Under the pieces are notes generated by a model. That model had not been told where the DNA came from and made no database searches. It saw only the letters and a program-made list of their open reading frames with translations. A program made the translations under genes and the position numbers. Below, piece by piece: positions 6,184 through 13,600 of a stretch of DNA of 14,555 nucleotides (position 1 is the stretch's first letter; every line of letters begins with the position of its first letter). Source of the DNA: JACCUZ01 sp038246575 (lineage in GTDB: Bacteria > Actinomycetota > Actinomycetes > JACCUZ01); the NCBI GenBank assembly GCA_038246575.1, contig JBBRVU010000099.1, forward strand, positions 1 to 14,555. Reading direction: 5' to 3'.

Positions 6184-6705
6184 ATGGCCGCAGGCGACAC
6201 CGTCATCACCATCGTCGGCAACCTCGTCGACGACCCCGAGCTGCGCTTCACCCCCAGTGGTGCGGCCGTGGCGAAGTTCCGCATCGCCTCCACCCCCCGG
6301 TTCATGGACAAGCAGACGAACGAGTGGAAGGACGGCGAAAGCCTCTTCCTCACCTGCAACGTCTGGCGCCAGGCGGCGGAGAACGCCGCGGAGTCCCTCC
6401 AGCGCGGCATGCGCGTGATCGTGCAGGGCCGGCTCAAGCAGCGGTCGTACGAGACCAAGGAGGGCGAGAAGCGCACGGTGTACGAGGTCGAGGCCGACGA
6501 GGTCGGGCCGAGCCTGCGCAGCGCCACCGCCAAGGTCGTCAAGACCCAGCGCGGCGGCGCCGGCGGGTTCAGCAGCGGCGGCGGCGGCGCAGTCGACAAC
6601 GACCCGTGGGCCGCAGCAACTCCGGCCCCGCAGTCCGGGGGCGGTGGCGGCGGCGGTGGCTGGAACAACCCCGGCGCCGGCGCCAACGACGAGCCTCCTT
6701 TCTGA
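6184..6705 (+). CDS. ssb: Single-stranded DNA-binding protein
   Basis: The 173-residue protein has an OB fold over residues 1-115 (DTVITIVGNLVDDPELRFTP, AVAKFRIAST, LFLTCNVWRQAAENAAESLQ, RVIVQGRLKQRSYETKEGEK, YEVEADEVGPSLR). A disordered tail rich in Gly, Ser and Pro follows, ending in DEPPF, the acidic tip that recruits repair and replication partners. It coats single-stranded DNA as a tetramer. The ATG follows GAGGAG (6172-6177) by six bases. The glycine run near the end (about 6637-6662) is a low-complexity coding stretch. Its place between two ribosomal protein genes is the normal bacterial order and links its dose to growth rate. Confidence 0.97.
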   Translation: MAAGDTVITIVGNLVDDPELRFTPSGAAVAKFRIASTPRFMDKQTNEWKDGESLFLTCNVWRQAAENAAESLQRGMRVIVQGRLKQRSYETKEGEKRTVYEVEADEVGPSLRSATAKVVKTQRGGAGGFSSGGGGAVDNDPWAAATPAPQSGGGGGGGGWNNPGAGANDEPPF

Positions 6706-6770
6706 TCCATCCACCCATCCGTTGACCATCCCGGCCCACCCGCCGGGCATCCAGTGACTGGAGCACCACG

Positions 6771-7007
6771 ATGGCCAAGCCACCGCCCCGCAAGCTGAAG
6801 AAAAAGGTCTGCCAGTTCTGCAAGGAGAAGATCTCCTCGCTGGACTACAAGGACACCGGGCTGCTGCGGAAGTTCATCTCCGACCGCGGCAAGATCCGCG
6901 CGCGTCGGGTCACCGGCAACTGCACCCAGCACCAGCGCGACGTCGCTACGGCCGTGAAGAACAGCCGTGAGATGGCGCTGCTGCCCTACACCAGCACCGC
7001 GCGCTGA
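6771..7007 (+). CDS. rpsR: 30S ribosomal protein bS18, zinc-binding (C+) form
   Basis: The 78-residue protein is S18: KVCQFCKEK near the start, LDYKDTGLLRKFISDRGKI, then ARRVTGNCTQHQRDVATAVK and ALLPY. Cys14, Cys17, Cys51 and His54 form a zinc ribbon, so this is the C+ form. Many actinobacteria also have a zinc-free C- copy under Zur control elsewhere; none is in this window. The ATG follows GGAG (6760-6763) by seven bases. A short hairpin, CCCGGC (6730-6735) with GCCGGG (6742-6747), lies in the 65-base ssb-rpsR gap. bS18 pairs with bS6 from the same operon. Confidence 0.96.
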   Translation: MAKPPPRKLKKKVCQFCKEKISSLDYKDTGLLRKFISDRGKIRARRVTGNCTQHQRDVATAVKNSREMALLPYTSTAR

Positions 7008-7021
7008 GGGGAGCGACCACC

Positions 7022-7471
7022 ATGAAGCTAATCCTCACCCAGGAGGTCACCGGCCTCGGTGCCCCCGGCGACATCGTCGAGGTCAAGGACGGCTACGGCC
7101 GCAACTTCCTCGTGCCCCGCGGCGTCGCGATGCGCTGGACCCGCGGCGGCGAGAAGCAGGTCGCCTCGATCCAGCGCGGCCGCGAGGTCCGCGAGGTGCG
7201 CGACCTCGGTCAGGCCAAGGAGATCAAGGCCAAGCTCGAGGCGCTGTCGGTCTCGATGCCGGTCCGTGCCGGTGCTGGTGGCCGGCTGTTCGGCGCCGTG
7301 ACCCTGGCCGACATCGTCGATGCGGTCACCAAGGCCGGCGGCCCCGCCGTCGACAAGCGCAAGGTCGAGGTCGCCGCCCCGATCAAGACCGTGGGCGCGC
7401 ACCAGGTGACAGTCAGGGTCCACCCCGAGCTGTCGGCGACCGTCTCGGTGGACGTCGTCCCCGAGGCCTGA
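7022..7471 (+). CDS. rplI: 50S ribosomal protein bL9
   Basis: The 149-residue protein is full-length L9. The N-terminal domain is MKLILTQEVTGLGAPGDIVE with VKDGYGRNFLVPRGVA, a long connecting helix covers about residues 42-75, and the C-terminal RNA-binding domain has GRLFGAVTLADIVDAV and KTVGAHQVTVRVHPELSATV. It binds 23S rRNA near the L1 stalk. It starts 14 bases after rpsR with an AGGGGAG ribosome site, and is the last gene before a strong terminator at 7493-7541, so it closes the operon. Confidence 0.97.
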   Translation: MKLILTQEVTGLGAPGDIVEVKDGYGRNFLVPRGVAMRWTRGGEKQVASIQRGREVREVRDLGQAKEIKAKLEALSVSMPVRAGAGGRLFGAVTLADIVDAVTKAGGPAVDKRKVEVAAPIKTVGAHQVTVRVHPELSATVSVDVVPEA

Positions 7472-7492
7472 CCCGTACCTCCGCACGTCCCT

Positions 7493-7541
7493 CGAACGTG
7501 AGGGCAGTCGGCACCTGTCGTGCTGGCTGCTCTCACGTTCG
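7493..7541 (+). terminator. 22-bp stem-loop terminator of the rpsF-rplI operon
   Basis: Bases 7493-7514 pair with 7520-7541 along all 22 positions around the five-base loop CTGTC. Nineteen pairs are Watson-Crick and three are G-U (7503/7531, 7508/7526, 7510/7524) in the plus-strand RNA. A short T-containing stretch (tcgtttcc) follows. It begins 21 bases after the rplI stop. Confidence 0.85.
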
Positions 7542-7575
7542 TCGTTTCCGGGTCGGCGGCGTCGGTCGCCCGCGC

Positions 7576-7581
7576 TAGCGT
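7576..7581 (+). promoter_or_regulatory. -10 element (TAGCGT) of a leaderless dinB-family transcript
   Basis: TAGCGT is followed by six bases and then the GTG at 7588, with no ribosome site between. This is the leaderless arrangement and fixes the start codon. Confidence 0.6.
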
Positions 7582-7587
7582 TGCGCC

Positions 7588-8121
7588 GTGACCTGGACCG
7601 CGCCGGACGTCGAGCGACCGCAGAGCCCGAACGTGGCCCCCGAACGGATGGCCGCCGAGGGGCTGCTGGACTACCACCGCGCGACCCTGCTGAAGAAGTG
7701 CACCGGGCTCACCGGCCAGCAGCTCACGGCCCGCAGCGTCCCGCCCTCGACGATGTCCCTGCTGGGACTGGTCCGGCACATGGCCGACGTCGAGCGCGTC
7801 TGGTTCCGGCACCGGGTCGCGGCCGAGCAGCAGCTCGACCCCCTGTACTGGAGCGAGGCCAGCCCCGACGGGGACTTCGACGAGGTCGAGCAGGCCGATC
7901 CGGAGGCCGACTTCGCGACCTACCGTGCCGAGGTGGAGGCCGCCCGCGCCATCCAGGCGGCGCACGAGTTCGACGACACCTTCGACCTGCGCCACCACGA
8001 CGGCACTGAGGAGACAGTCGACATCCGCGCCCTGGTGCTGCACATGATCGAGGAGTACGCGCGGCACAACGGACACGCCGACCTGCTACGCGAGGCGGTC
8101 GACGGCGTCACCGGCGAGTGA
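7588..8121 (+). CDS. DinB family / DUF664 protein
   Basis: The 177-residue protein matches the DinB-like four-helix bundle of the DUF664 branch. Residues include LLDYHRATLLKKCTGLTGQQ (about 26-45), LLGLVRHMADVERVWFRHRV (58-77) with His64, and VLHMIEEYARHNGHADLLRE (150-169) with His160 and His163, the likely metal-binding histidines. Some relatives are mycothiol- or bacillithiol-dependent thiol transferases, which would suit an actinobacterium, but the reaction of this one cannot be read from sequence. The GTG start is set by the leaderless -10 at 7576. The gene stands alone after the rplI terminator and converges on the lipoprotein hydrolase, 23 bases away. Confidence 0.9.
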   Translation: MTWTAPDVERPQSPNVAPERMAAEGLLDYHRATLLKKCTGLTGQQLTARSVPPSTMSLLGLVRHMADVERVWFRHRVAAEQQLDPLYWSEASPDGDFDEVEQADPEADFATYRAEVEAARAIQAAHEFDDTFDLRHHDGTEETVDIRALVLHMIEEYARHNGHADLLREAVDGVTGE

Positions 8122-8144
8122 CCGGTCAGCAGGCGGGTGGCGCA

Positions 8145-8930
8145 TTACGGGAGGACGCGCGCGAGGAAGCTGTCGACCGTGGCTCGCACGCGGGCCCGGT
8201 GGGCTCCGTCGAGCAGATCCACGCCGTGCGTGTCGCCGGGGAGCATGAGCACGGTCTCCCGGCCGGGGTGCAGGACACGCAGCCGCTGGGCGTCGCGGCT
8301 GTCGAAGAAGCTGTCGTTGCGGCTGCTGATCTGCAGCAGGGGCCCGTGCCACTTCTTGATGCCCGGGCGGCCGTCGAAGCCGGGCAGGGTCAGCTCGCCG
8401 CCGAAGGAGAGCACGCCCGCCGGCGGCGGCCGCAGCAGGTGTGCCTGCGACATCGCCAACGCGCCGCCCTGCGATGCCCCGCCCAGCACGACGTCCTGCA
8501 CCCCGGCGTCGCGCAGGGCCGTGGCCGCGAGCAGCGGCAGCTCGGAGCGACGCTCCTTCCAGTCGAAGAGCGCGACCCGGTACGTCGCCGCCAGCTCCAG
8601 GGCGTAGGCCATCCACTCGCAGATGTCGCCGTCGGACTGCGGGGCCAGCACGACGCCGCTCGCGCCGGTTCCGAGCAGCAGGATGCCGACACCGTTGCCG
8701 TCGGTGGTGGTGGCACGGACGAACTCGCCGCCCGCGTCGGCCGCGCAGTCCGGACGCTGCGGCAGCGGGAAGCCGTTCGGATCCAGCTGCCGGGCCGGGC
8801 TGGGGCTGCTGGCCGACGGTGACCGGGGTGAGGTCTGGCTCGCGGGTGGGTCCGCGGCCCCACCCGCCCCTGCGCAGGACGTCAGCAGGATGATCCCCGC
8901 CACCACCGCTGCCATCGCCCTGCGCTTCAT
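8145..8930 (-). CDS. Lipoprotein alpha/beta hydrolase
   Basis: The 261-residue protein begins with MKRRAMAAVVAGIILLTSC, a lipoprotein signal with lipobox LTSC and lipidated Cys19, followed by a disordered Ala/Ser/Pro linker (20-48). The rest is an alpha/beta hydrolase core: GILLLGTGASGVVLAP, the nucleophile elbow GGASQGG with Ser153, LLQISSRNDSFFD with a candidate acid (Asp206 or Asp210), and LPGDTHGVDLL with His235. It should sit on the outer face of the membrane. The substrate is unknown; dienelactone-hydrolase-like or esterase families are the nearest guess. The ATG at 8930 is set by the signal peptide. It lies 59 bases after the MATE stop on the same strand, so co-transcription is possible. 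Confidence 0.85.
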   Translation of the reverse strand: MKRRAMAAVVAGIILLTSCAGAGGAADPPASQTSPRSPSASSPSPARQLDPNGFPLPQRPDCAADAGGEFVRATTTDGNGVGILLLGTGASGVVLAPQSDGDICEWMAYALELAATYRVALFDWKERRSELPLLAATALRDAGVQDVVLGGASQGGALAMSQAHLLRPPPAGVLSFGGELTLPGFDGRPGIKKWHGPLLQISSRNDSFFDSRDAQRLRVLHPGRETVLMLPGDTHGVDLLDGAHRARVRATVDSFLARVLP

Positions 8931-8989
8931 CCGACGTGCCCCCGATCCCGACGTGCTCCTTGGCGATCGGCACCGTACGGCCTGGTGCC

Positions 8990-10339
8990 TCATCTCCGCC
9001 GCGGCACGGCGGCCCCGGTCACCAGCCACGCCTCGCTGCGCCACCGCAGGACGAGCGTCACCAGCCGGGCGAGCAGGAACCCGTTGAACGCCCACCACAG
9101 CGCGGTGAGCCCGGCACCGTTCCACGCGACCAGGCCGGCCAGCGGCGCGTACACCAGCAGGGTCACCACACCGGCAAACGCCAGGAAGCGCCCGTCCCCC
9201 GCGCCGATCAGCACCCCGTCGAGCACGAAGACCACCCCGCAGACGGGCTGGAAGACGGCCGCCACCAGAAGCACGGCGGTGAGCAGCGCGCGGACGTCGG
9301 CGTCGGGGGTGAACAGCGGGACGTACGCCGCGCGCAGCACCACGACGACGATCCCGAACAGGACGCCCGCGGCGATGCCCCACTCGACCATCCGTCGGGT
9401 GGCGGACCGGGCGCCGGCGGCGTCGCCCGCGCCGAGGTAGCGACCGACGATCGCCTGCCCCGCGATTGCCACCGCGTCGAGCCCCAGGGAGAGCAGCAGC
9501 CAGATCGTGAACGCGACCTGGTGCGCGGCCACCGCAACCGTCCCGATGTCGGCGGCGACGTACGTCGTGAGCAGCAGGGCGGCACGCAGGGTCGCGGTGC
9601 GCACGATGAGGGGCACACCGGCGGTCCCGGCCATGCGGATCCCGGCGATGTCCGGGCGCAGCGACGAGCCGTGCCGGGCCGCCCCGCGCAGCACGACGAC
9701 CAGGAAGGCCGTTGCCATGCCGGCCTGGGCCAGGACGGTGCCCAGCGCGGAGCCCGCGATGCCGAGGCCCGCGCCGTAGACCAGCACGACGTTGAGCACG
9801 ACGTTGGCGGCTGCACCGGCGGCCGCGACGACCATCGGTGTTCGGGTGTCCTGCAGGCCGCGCAGCACCCCGGTCGCGGCGAGCACGACGAGCATCGCCG
9901 GCAGGCCGATGACCGAGACCCGCAGGTAGGTCACGGCGTAGCCCGCCGTCTCCGGGGCGGCGGCGAAGGCGCCCACCAGCGGGTCGGCGAAGACCGCGCC
10001 GGCGGTGGCGAGGAGCACTCCGAGACCGGCCGCGAGCCACAATCCGTCGACACCCTGGGCGATGGCCGCAGCAAGGTCTCCCGCCCCGACTCGGCGGGCG
10101 ACCGAGGCAGTGGTGCCGTAGGCCAGGAACACGCACAGCGAGACGGCGGTCGCCAGCACGGCTCCGGCGATCCCGAGACCGGCGAGCTGCGGGGTGCCGA
10201 GGTGCCCGATGATGGCGGAATCGGCGAGCAAGAACAGTGGCTCGGCGACGAGCGCGGCGAAGGCCGGCACGGCGAGGCGGAGGATCTCGCGGTCGTGCCG
10301 GTGCCGGAGCAGTCGAGGCGTCCCAGATGGCGGTCGCAC
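8990..10339 (-). CDS. MATE family efflux transporter (DinF-like)
   Basis: The 449-residue membrane protein has about twelve hydrophobic segments in two halves. The first begins REILRLAVPAFAALVAEPLF, LADSAIIGHLGTPQLAGLGI; the second begins after AGVPLIVRTATLRAALLLTT with VAAHQVAFTIWLLLSLGLDA and VGRYLGAGDAAGARS. These are MATE/DinF features. MATE proteins export cations or drugs in exchange for H+ or Na+; the substrate here is unknown. I chose GTG 10339 because TACGAT (minus strand, 10347-10352) lies seven bases upstream. ATG 10357 and ATG 10348, in the same frame, are alternatives adding six or three residues. A MATE gene between rplI and dnaB recurs in actinobacteria, to my memory. It is divergent from dnaB across the DnaA-box region. 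Confidence 0.9.
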   Translation of the reverse strand: MRPPSGTPRLLRHRHDREILRLAVPAFAALVAEPLFLLADSAIIGHLGTPQLAGLGIAGAVLATAVSLCVFLAYGTTASVARRVGAGDLAAAIAQGVDGLWLAAGLGVLLATAGAVFADPLVGAFAAAPETAGYAVTYLRVSVIGLPAMLVVLAATGVLRGLQDTRTPMVVAAAGAAANVVLNVVLVYGAGLGIAGSALGTVLAQAGMATAFLVVVLRGAARHGSSLRPDIAGIRMAGTAGVPLIVRTATLRAALLLTTYVAADIGTVAVAAHQVAFTIWLLLSLGLDAVAIAGQAIVGRYLGAGDAAGARSATRRMVEWGIAAGVLFGIVVVVLRAAYVPLFTPDADVRALLTAVLLVAAVFQPVCGVVFVLDGVLIGAGDGRFLAFAGVVTLLVYAPLAGLVAWNGAGLTALWWAFNGFLLARLVTLVLRWRSEAWLVTGAAVPRRR

Positions 10340-10346
10340 CGTCCGC

Positions 10347-10352
10347 ATCGTA
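10347..10352 (-). promoter_or_regulatory. -10 element (TACGAT) upstream of the MATE gene
   Basis: On the minus strand TACGAT is followed by seven bases and then the GTG at 10339. The same hexamer and spacing occur before the MarR gene. If real, the ATG codons at 10357 and 10348 are not used. Confidence 0.4.
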
Positions 10353-10373
10353 GACATCGGGCCGGACTTTCTC

Positions 10374-10394
10374 GCGTCCACAGCCGGTGGACGC
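10374..10394. repeat. 8-bp inverted repeat upstream of the MATE gene
   Basis: GCGTCCAC (10374-10381) pairs with GTGGACGC (10387-10394) around AGCCG. It contains one TCCACA element and lies just upstream of the MATE start, where it could be an operator or hairpin. Confidence 0.45.
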
Positions 10395-10436
10395 ACAACG
10401 CCGCACCCCAGAGGCGTGCGCGGTGGTGAGGCGCCC

Positions 10437-10525
10437 CGGTCCACAGCCTGGGTCCACAGCCTGATCCACAGCGCGTGCACAGCGACCGGGTCTCCATCCA
10501 CAGGCTGTCCACGGCGTTGTGCACA
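10437..10525. promoter_or_regulatory. Array of DnaA-box-like elements upstream of dnaB
   Basis: Seven elements of the form TCCACA or a one-base variant lie in the same orientation, starting at 10440, 10453, 10465, 10476, 10497, 10508 and 10520. The best are TGATCCACA (10462-10470, 8/9 to TTATCCACA) and TTGTGCACA (10517-10525, 8/9 to TTGTCCACA). Spacings are 13, 12, 11, 21, 11 and 12 bases, close to one helical turn with one gap of two turns. An extra TCCACA is at 10377-10382. GGTCCACAGCCTG is a perfect 13-bp tandem duplication (10438-10463). This fills most of the 321-base gap between MATE and dnaB. Binding by DnaA is inference. Confidence 0.5.
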
Positions 10526-10532
10526 GGCCGGG

Positions 10533-10561
10533 TTGGCGGTCTCGGCGAACACCCCTAGCGT
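10533..10561 (+). promoter_or_regulatory. dnaB promoter
   Basis: TTGGCG (10533-10538) and TAGCGT (10556-10561) are separated by 17 bases, a good sigma-70-like pair, eight bases beyond the last DnaA-box-like element. Transcription should start near 10568, giving a leader of about 93 bases. Confidence 0.55.
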
Positions 10562-10569
10562 CACGGCGA

Positions 10570-10602
10570 CTCGTCACAGGGTTTGTGTCCAACCCCTGCG
10601 AG
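10570..10602 (+). other. Hairpin in the dnaB leader
   Basis: CTCG (10570-10573) pairs with CGAG (10599-10602), and CAGGGTT (10577-10583) with AACCCCTG (10591-10598, one bulged C). Three unpaired bases separate the two stems on the 5' side. It falls at the predicted 5' end of the dnaB mRNA and may protect it or act in regulation. No known riboswitch was recognised. Confidence 0.35.
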
Positions 10603-10660
10603 ACAACTGGTCGGTAGCCCGGACGGGAGCCACCACCAGGGGCGGAGAGGGGGGCGGACC

Positions 10661-13600
10661 ATGAGTGTCGTCGAGATGCCCGACACCGGGTCGGCCAGCA
10701 ACCTCATGCGCACCCCGCCGCAGGACCTGGCGGCGGAGCAGTCGGTGCTCGGCGGCATGCTGCTGTCCAAGGACGCGATCGCCGACGTCGTCGAGGTGGT
10801 CCGCGGCCCCGACTTCTACCGACCGGCCCACGAGCTGGTCTATGAGGCGATCCTCGACCTCTACGGCCGGGGCGAGCCTGCCGACGCCGTCACCGTCTCG
10901 GCCGAGCTGCAGCGCCGGGGTGAGCTGGGCCGGGTGGGCGGCGCTCCGTACATCCACACGATGCTGCAGTCGGTGCCGACGGCGGCCAACGCCGGCTTCT
11001 ACGCGCGGATCGTGCGCGAGACCGCGATCCTGCGCCGGCTGATCGAGGCCGGCACGAAGATCGTCCAGCTGGGCTACGGCGGCGACGGTGACGTCGATGA
11101 GATCGTCGACGCAGCGCAGGCCGAGGTCTATGCCGTCACCGAGAAGCGCACGTCGGAGGACTACCTCCCGCTGTCGGCGATCATGGAGAGCGCGCTCGAC
11201 GAGATCGAGGCGATCGGCTCCAGGGACGGGCAGATGGTCGGCGTGCCCACCGGGTTCGCCGACTTCGACGAGCTGACCAACGGGCTGCATCCCGGGCAGA
11301 TGATCGTGGTCGCGGCCCGCCCGGCCGTCGGCAAGGCGCTCGCCCTCGACACCCCGCTGCCGACCCCGACCGGCTGGACCACGATGGGTGAGGTGCAGGT
11401 CGGCGAGGCGTTGCTCGGCGCCGACGGCCGGCCGACGACCGTCGTCGCCGCGACCCAGGTCATGACGGGACGGCCCTGCTACGAGGTCGAGTTCTCCGAC
11501 GGGACGGTCCTGGTCGCCGACGCCGAGCACGGCTGGCTGACCACGACCCGCCGCTCCGGCGAAGGTGCGGTGCGCACCACCCGCGAGATCGCCGCGTCGC
11601 TGTGGACGTCGCACGACGGCGAGACGCGTCTCAACCACCAGGTCTCCACCACCGCGCCGGTCGAGCTGCCCGCTGTCGCCGTGCCGGTCCCGCCCTACGC
11701 GCTGGGTGCCTGGCTGGGCGCGCAGGTCCGCGACGGCGACGCGGTCGACGAGGTCGCGATGTACGTCGCCTCGGAGATCGACCCGGCCACCGACATCGGC
11801 GCACTGGTCACCGCCGGCGCCGTGCCCGCGGCCTATCTGCGCGGCTCCGAGCAGCAGCGCCGCGACCTGCTCGCCGGGCTGCTGGACCGGCTCGGTGAGG
11901 TGCGCTTGTCGGGCTGCGTGCGGGTCGATGCTGTTGCTCCTGCGCTTGCGGCGGGGGTCCGTGAGCTGGCCGTCAGCCTGGGCTACGAGTGCGCGCTGAG
12001 CCCGGCGGCCGACGGCTCCGTGTCGGTCGGCTTCCGCTCCGACGACGACGTGTTCCGGGTCGAGGAGAAGCGGCTGGCCCACAAGGAGCGCCGGGTGACC
12101 CACGAGGTCTCGGCGCGTGGCCGGGTCGTCATCGACGTACGACGGGTGACGAGCGTGCGGGTGCGCTGCGTCGAGGTCGACAACGCCGAGCATCTCTACC
12201 TCGCGGGTGCGTCGATGGTGCCCACGCACAACTCGACGCTGGGTCTGGACATCGCGCGGTCGGCGGCCATCAAGCACAACATGGCCACCTGCATCTTCAG
12301 CCTGGAGATGGGGCGCACCGAGATCACGATGCGGCTGCTCTCGGCCGAGGCTCGGGTGCCGCTGCACCACATGCGCACCGGCCGGCTCACCGACGACGAC
12401 TGGACCCGGCTGGCCCGGCGGATGGGCGAGGTGTCCAACGCGCCGCTGTTCATCGACGACTCACCGAACATGTCGATGATGGAGATCCGGGCCAAGTGCC
12501 GGCGGCTCAAGCAGCGTCACGACTTGAAGCTGGTGATCCTCGACTACATGCAGCTCATGCAGAGCCACAAGCGCACCGAGAGCCGCCAGCAGGAGGTCTC
12601 GGAGTTCTCCCGTGCCCTCAAGCTGCTGGCCAAGGAGCTCGAGGTCCCGGTCATCGCGATCTCCCAGCTCAACCGTGGCCCGGAGCAGCGCACCGACAAG
12701 AAGCCACAGATGTCCGACCTTCGTGAGAGTGGCTGCCTCCCGGCGTCGACGAGGGTGATCCGTGCCGACACCGGAGCCGAGGTGCGTATCGGCGACCTCT
12801 ACGCAGCTGGAGAGCGCGACATCCCGGTGTGGTCTCTGGACGACTCGTTGCGCTATCGAGCCCGCACGATGACCCACGTCTTCTCCAATGGCGTCCGCGA
12901 CGTGTTCACCATCAGGCTCGCGTCCGGCAAGACGGTGCGAGCCACGTCGAACCACCCCTTCCTCACCTACGAGGGCTGGCGACCGATCGGGGATCTCACC
13001 CCGGGGTCGCGGGTTGCCGTGCCTCGGCACGTGCCCGGCCCACTTGACACCCGCGACTCCTGGGCGGACGCCCAGGTGGTCATGCTGGCGCATCTGATCG
13101 GCGACGGGTCGTTCGTGCGCAGGCAGCCTCTGCGCTACGCGAGTGTCGACGAGGCCAATCTGCGCGCGGTGACCGAAGCGGCCGCCCACTTCGGTGTCAC
13201 AGCTGTCCGCGACGTCTACCCAGCCGCTCGCTGCACCACCCTGCGACTACCTGCACCAACTCGACTGACCCACGGGAAACGCAACCCCATCGCGGCTTGG
13301 CTGGACGAGTTCGGATTGTTCGGCGCGCGGAGCCACGAGAAGTTTGTCCCGGCTGACGTGACGAATCTCCCCAAGCGACAGCTCACGATGTTCCTGCGGC
13401 ACCTTTGGGCGACCGATGGGTCTGTCACGGTCAACAAGAACGGCCGCGGCGGCCGCATCTACTACTCCTCGACGAGTCGCCGGTTGATCGACGATGTCTC
13501 GCGACTTCTCTTGCGCTTCGGGATCTCGACGCGAGTGCGGACCGTGTCCAAGCCGGATCACCGCCCCTGCTACAGGCTGGATGTCTCTGGCGGGGATGAC

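Noticed and set aside
6637..6662. G-rich run, possible G-quadruplex
   Set aside because: It encodes the polyglycine tail of SSB, which is usual in actinobacterial Ssb proteins.
8936..10429. 497-codon plus-strand frame opposite the MATE gene
   Set aside because: Its product is a polar, repetitive Arg/His/Gly/Asp sequence that mirrors membrane codons on the other strand, so it is a shadow.
10574..12370. Long open frame on the minus strand opposite the start of dnaB and intein 1
   Set aside because: It is opposite a clear gene. Its product is rich in Arg, Gly, His and Asp with no domain, typical of a codon-position shadow in high-GC DNA.
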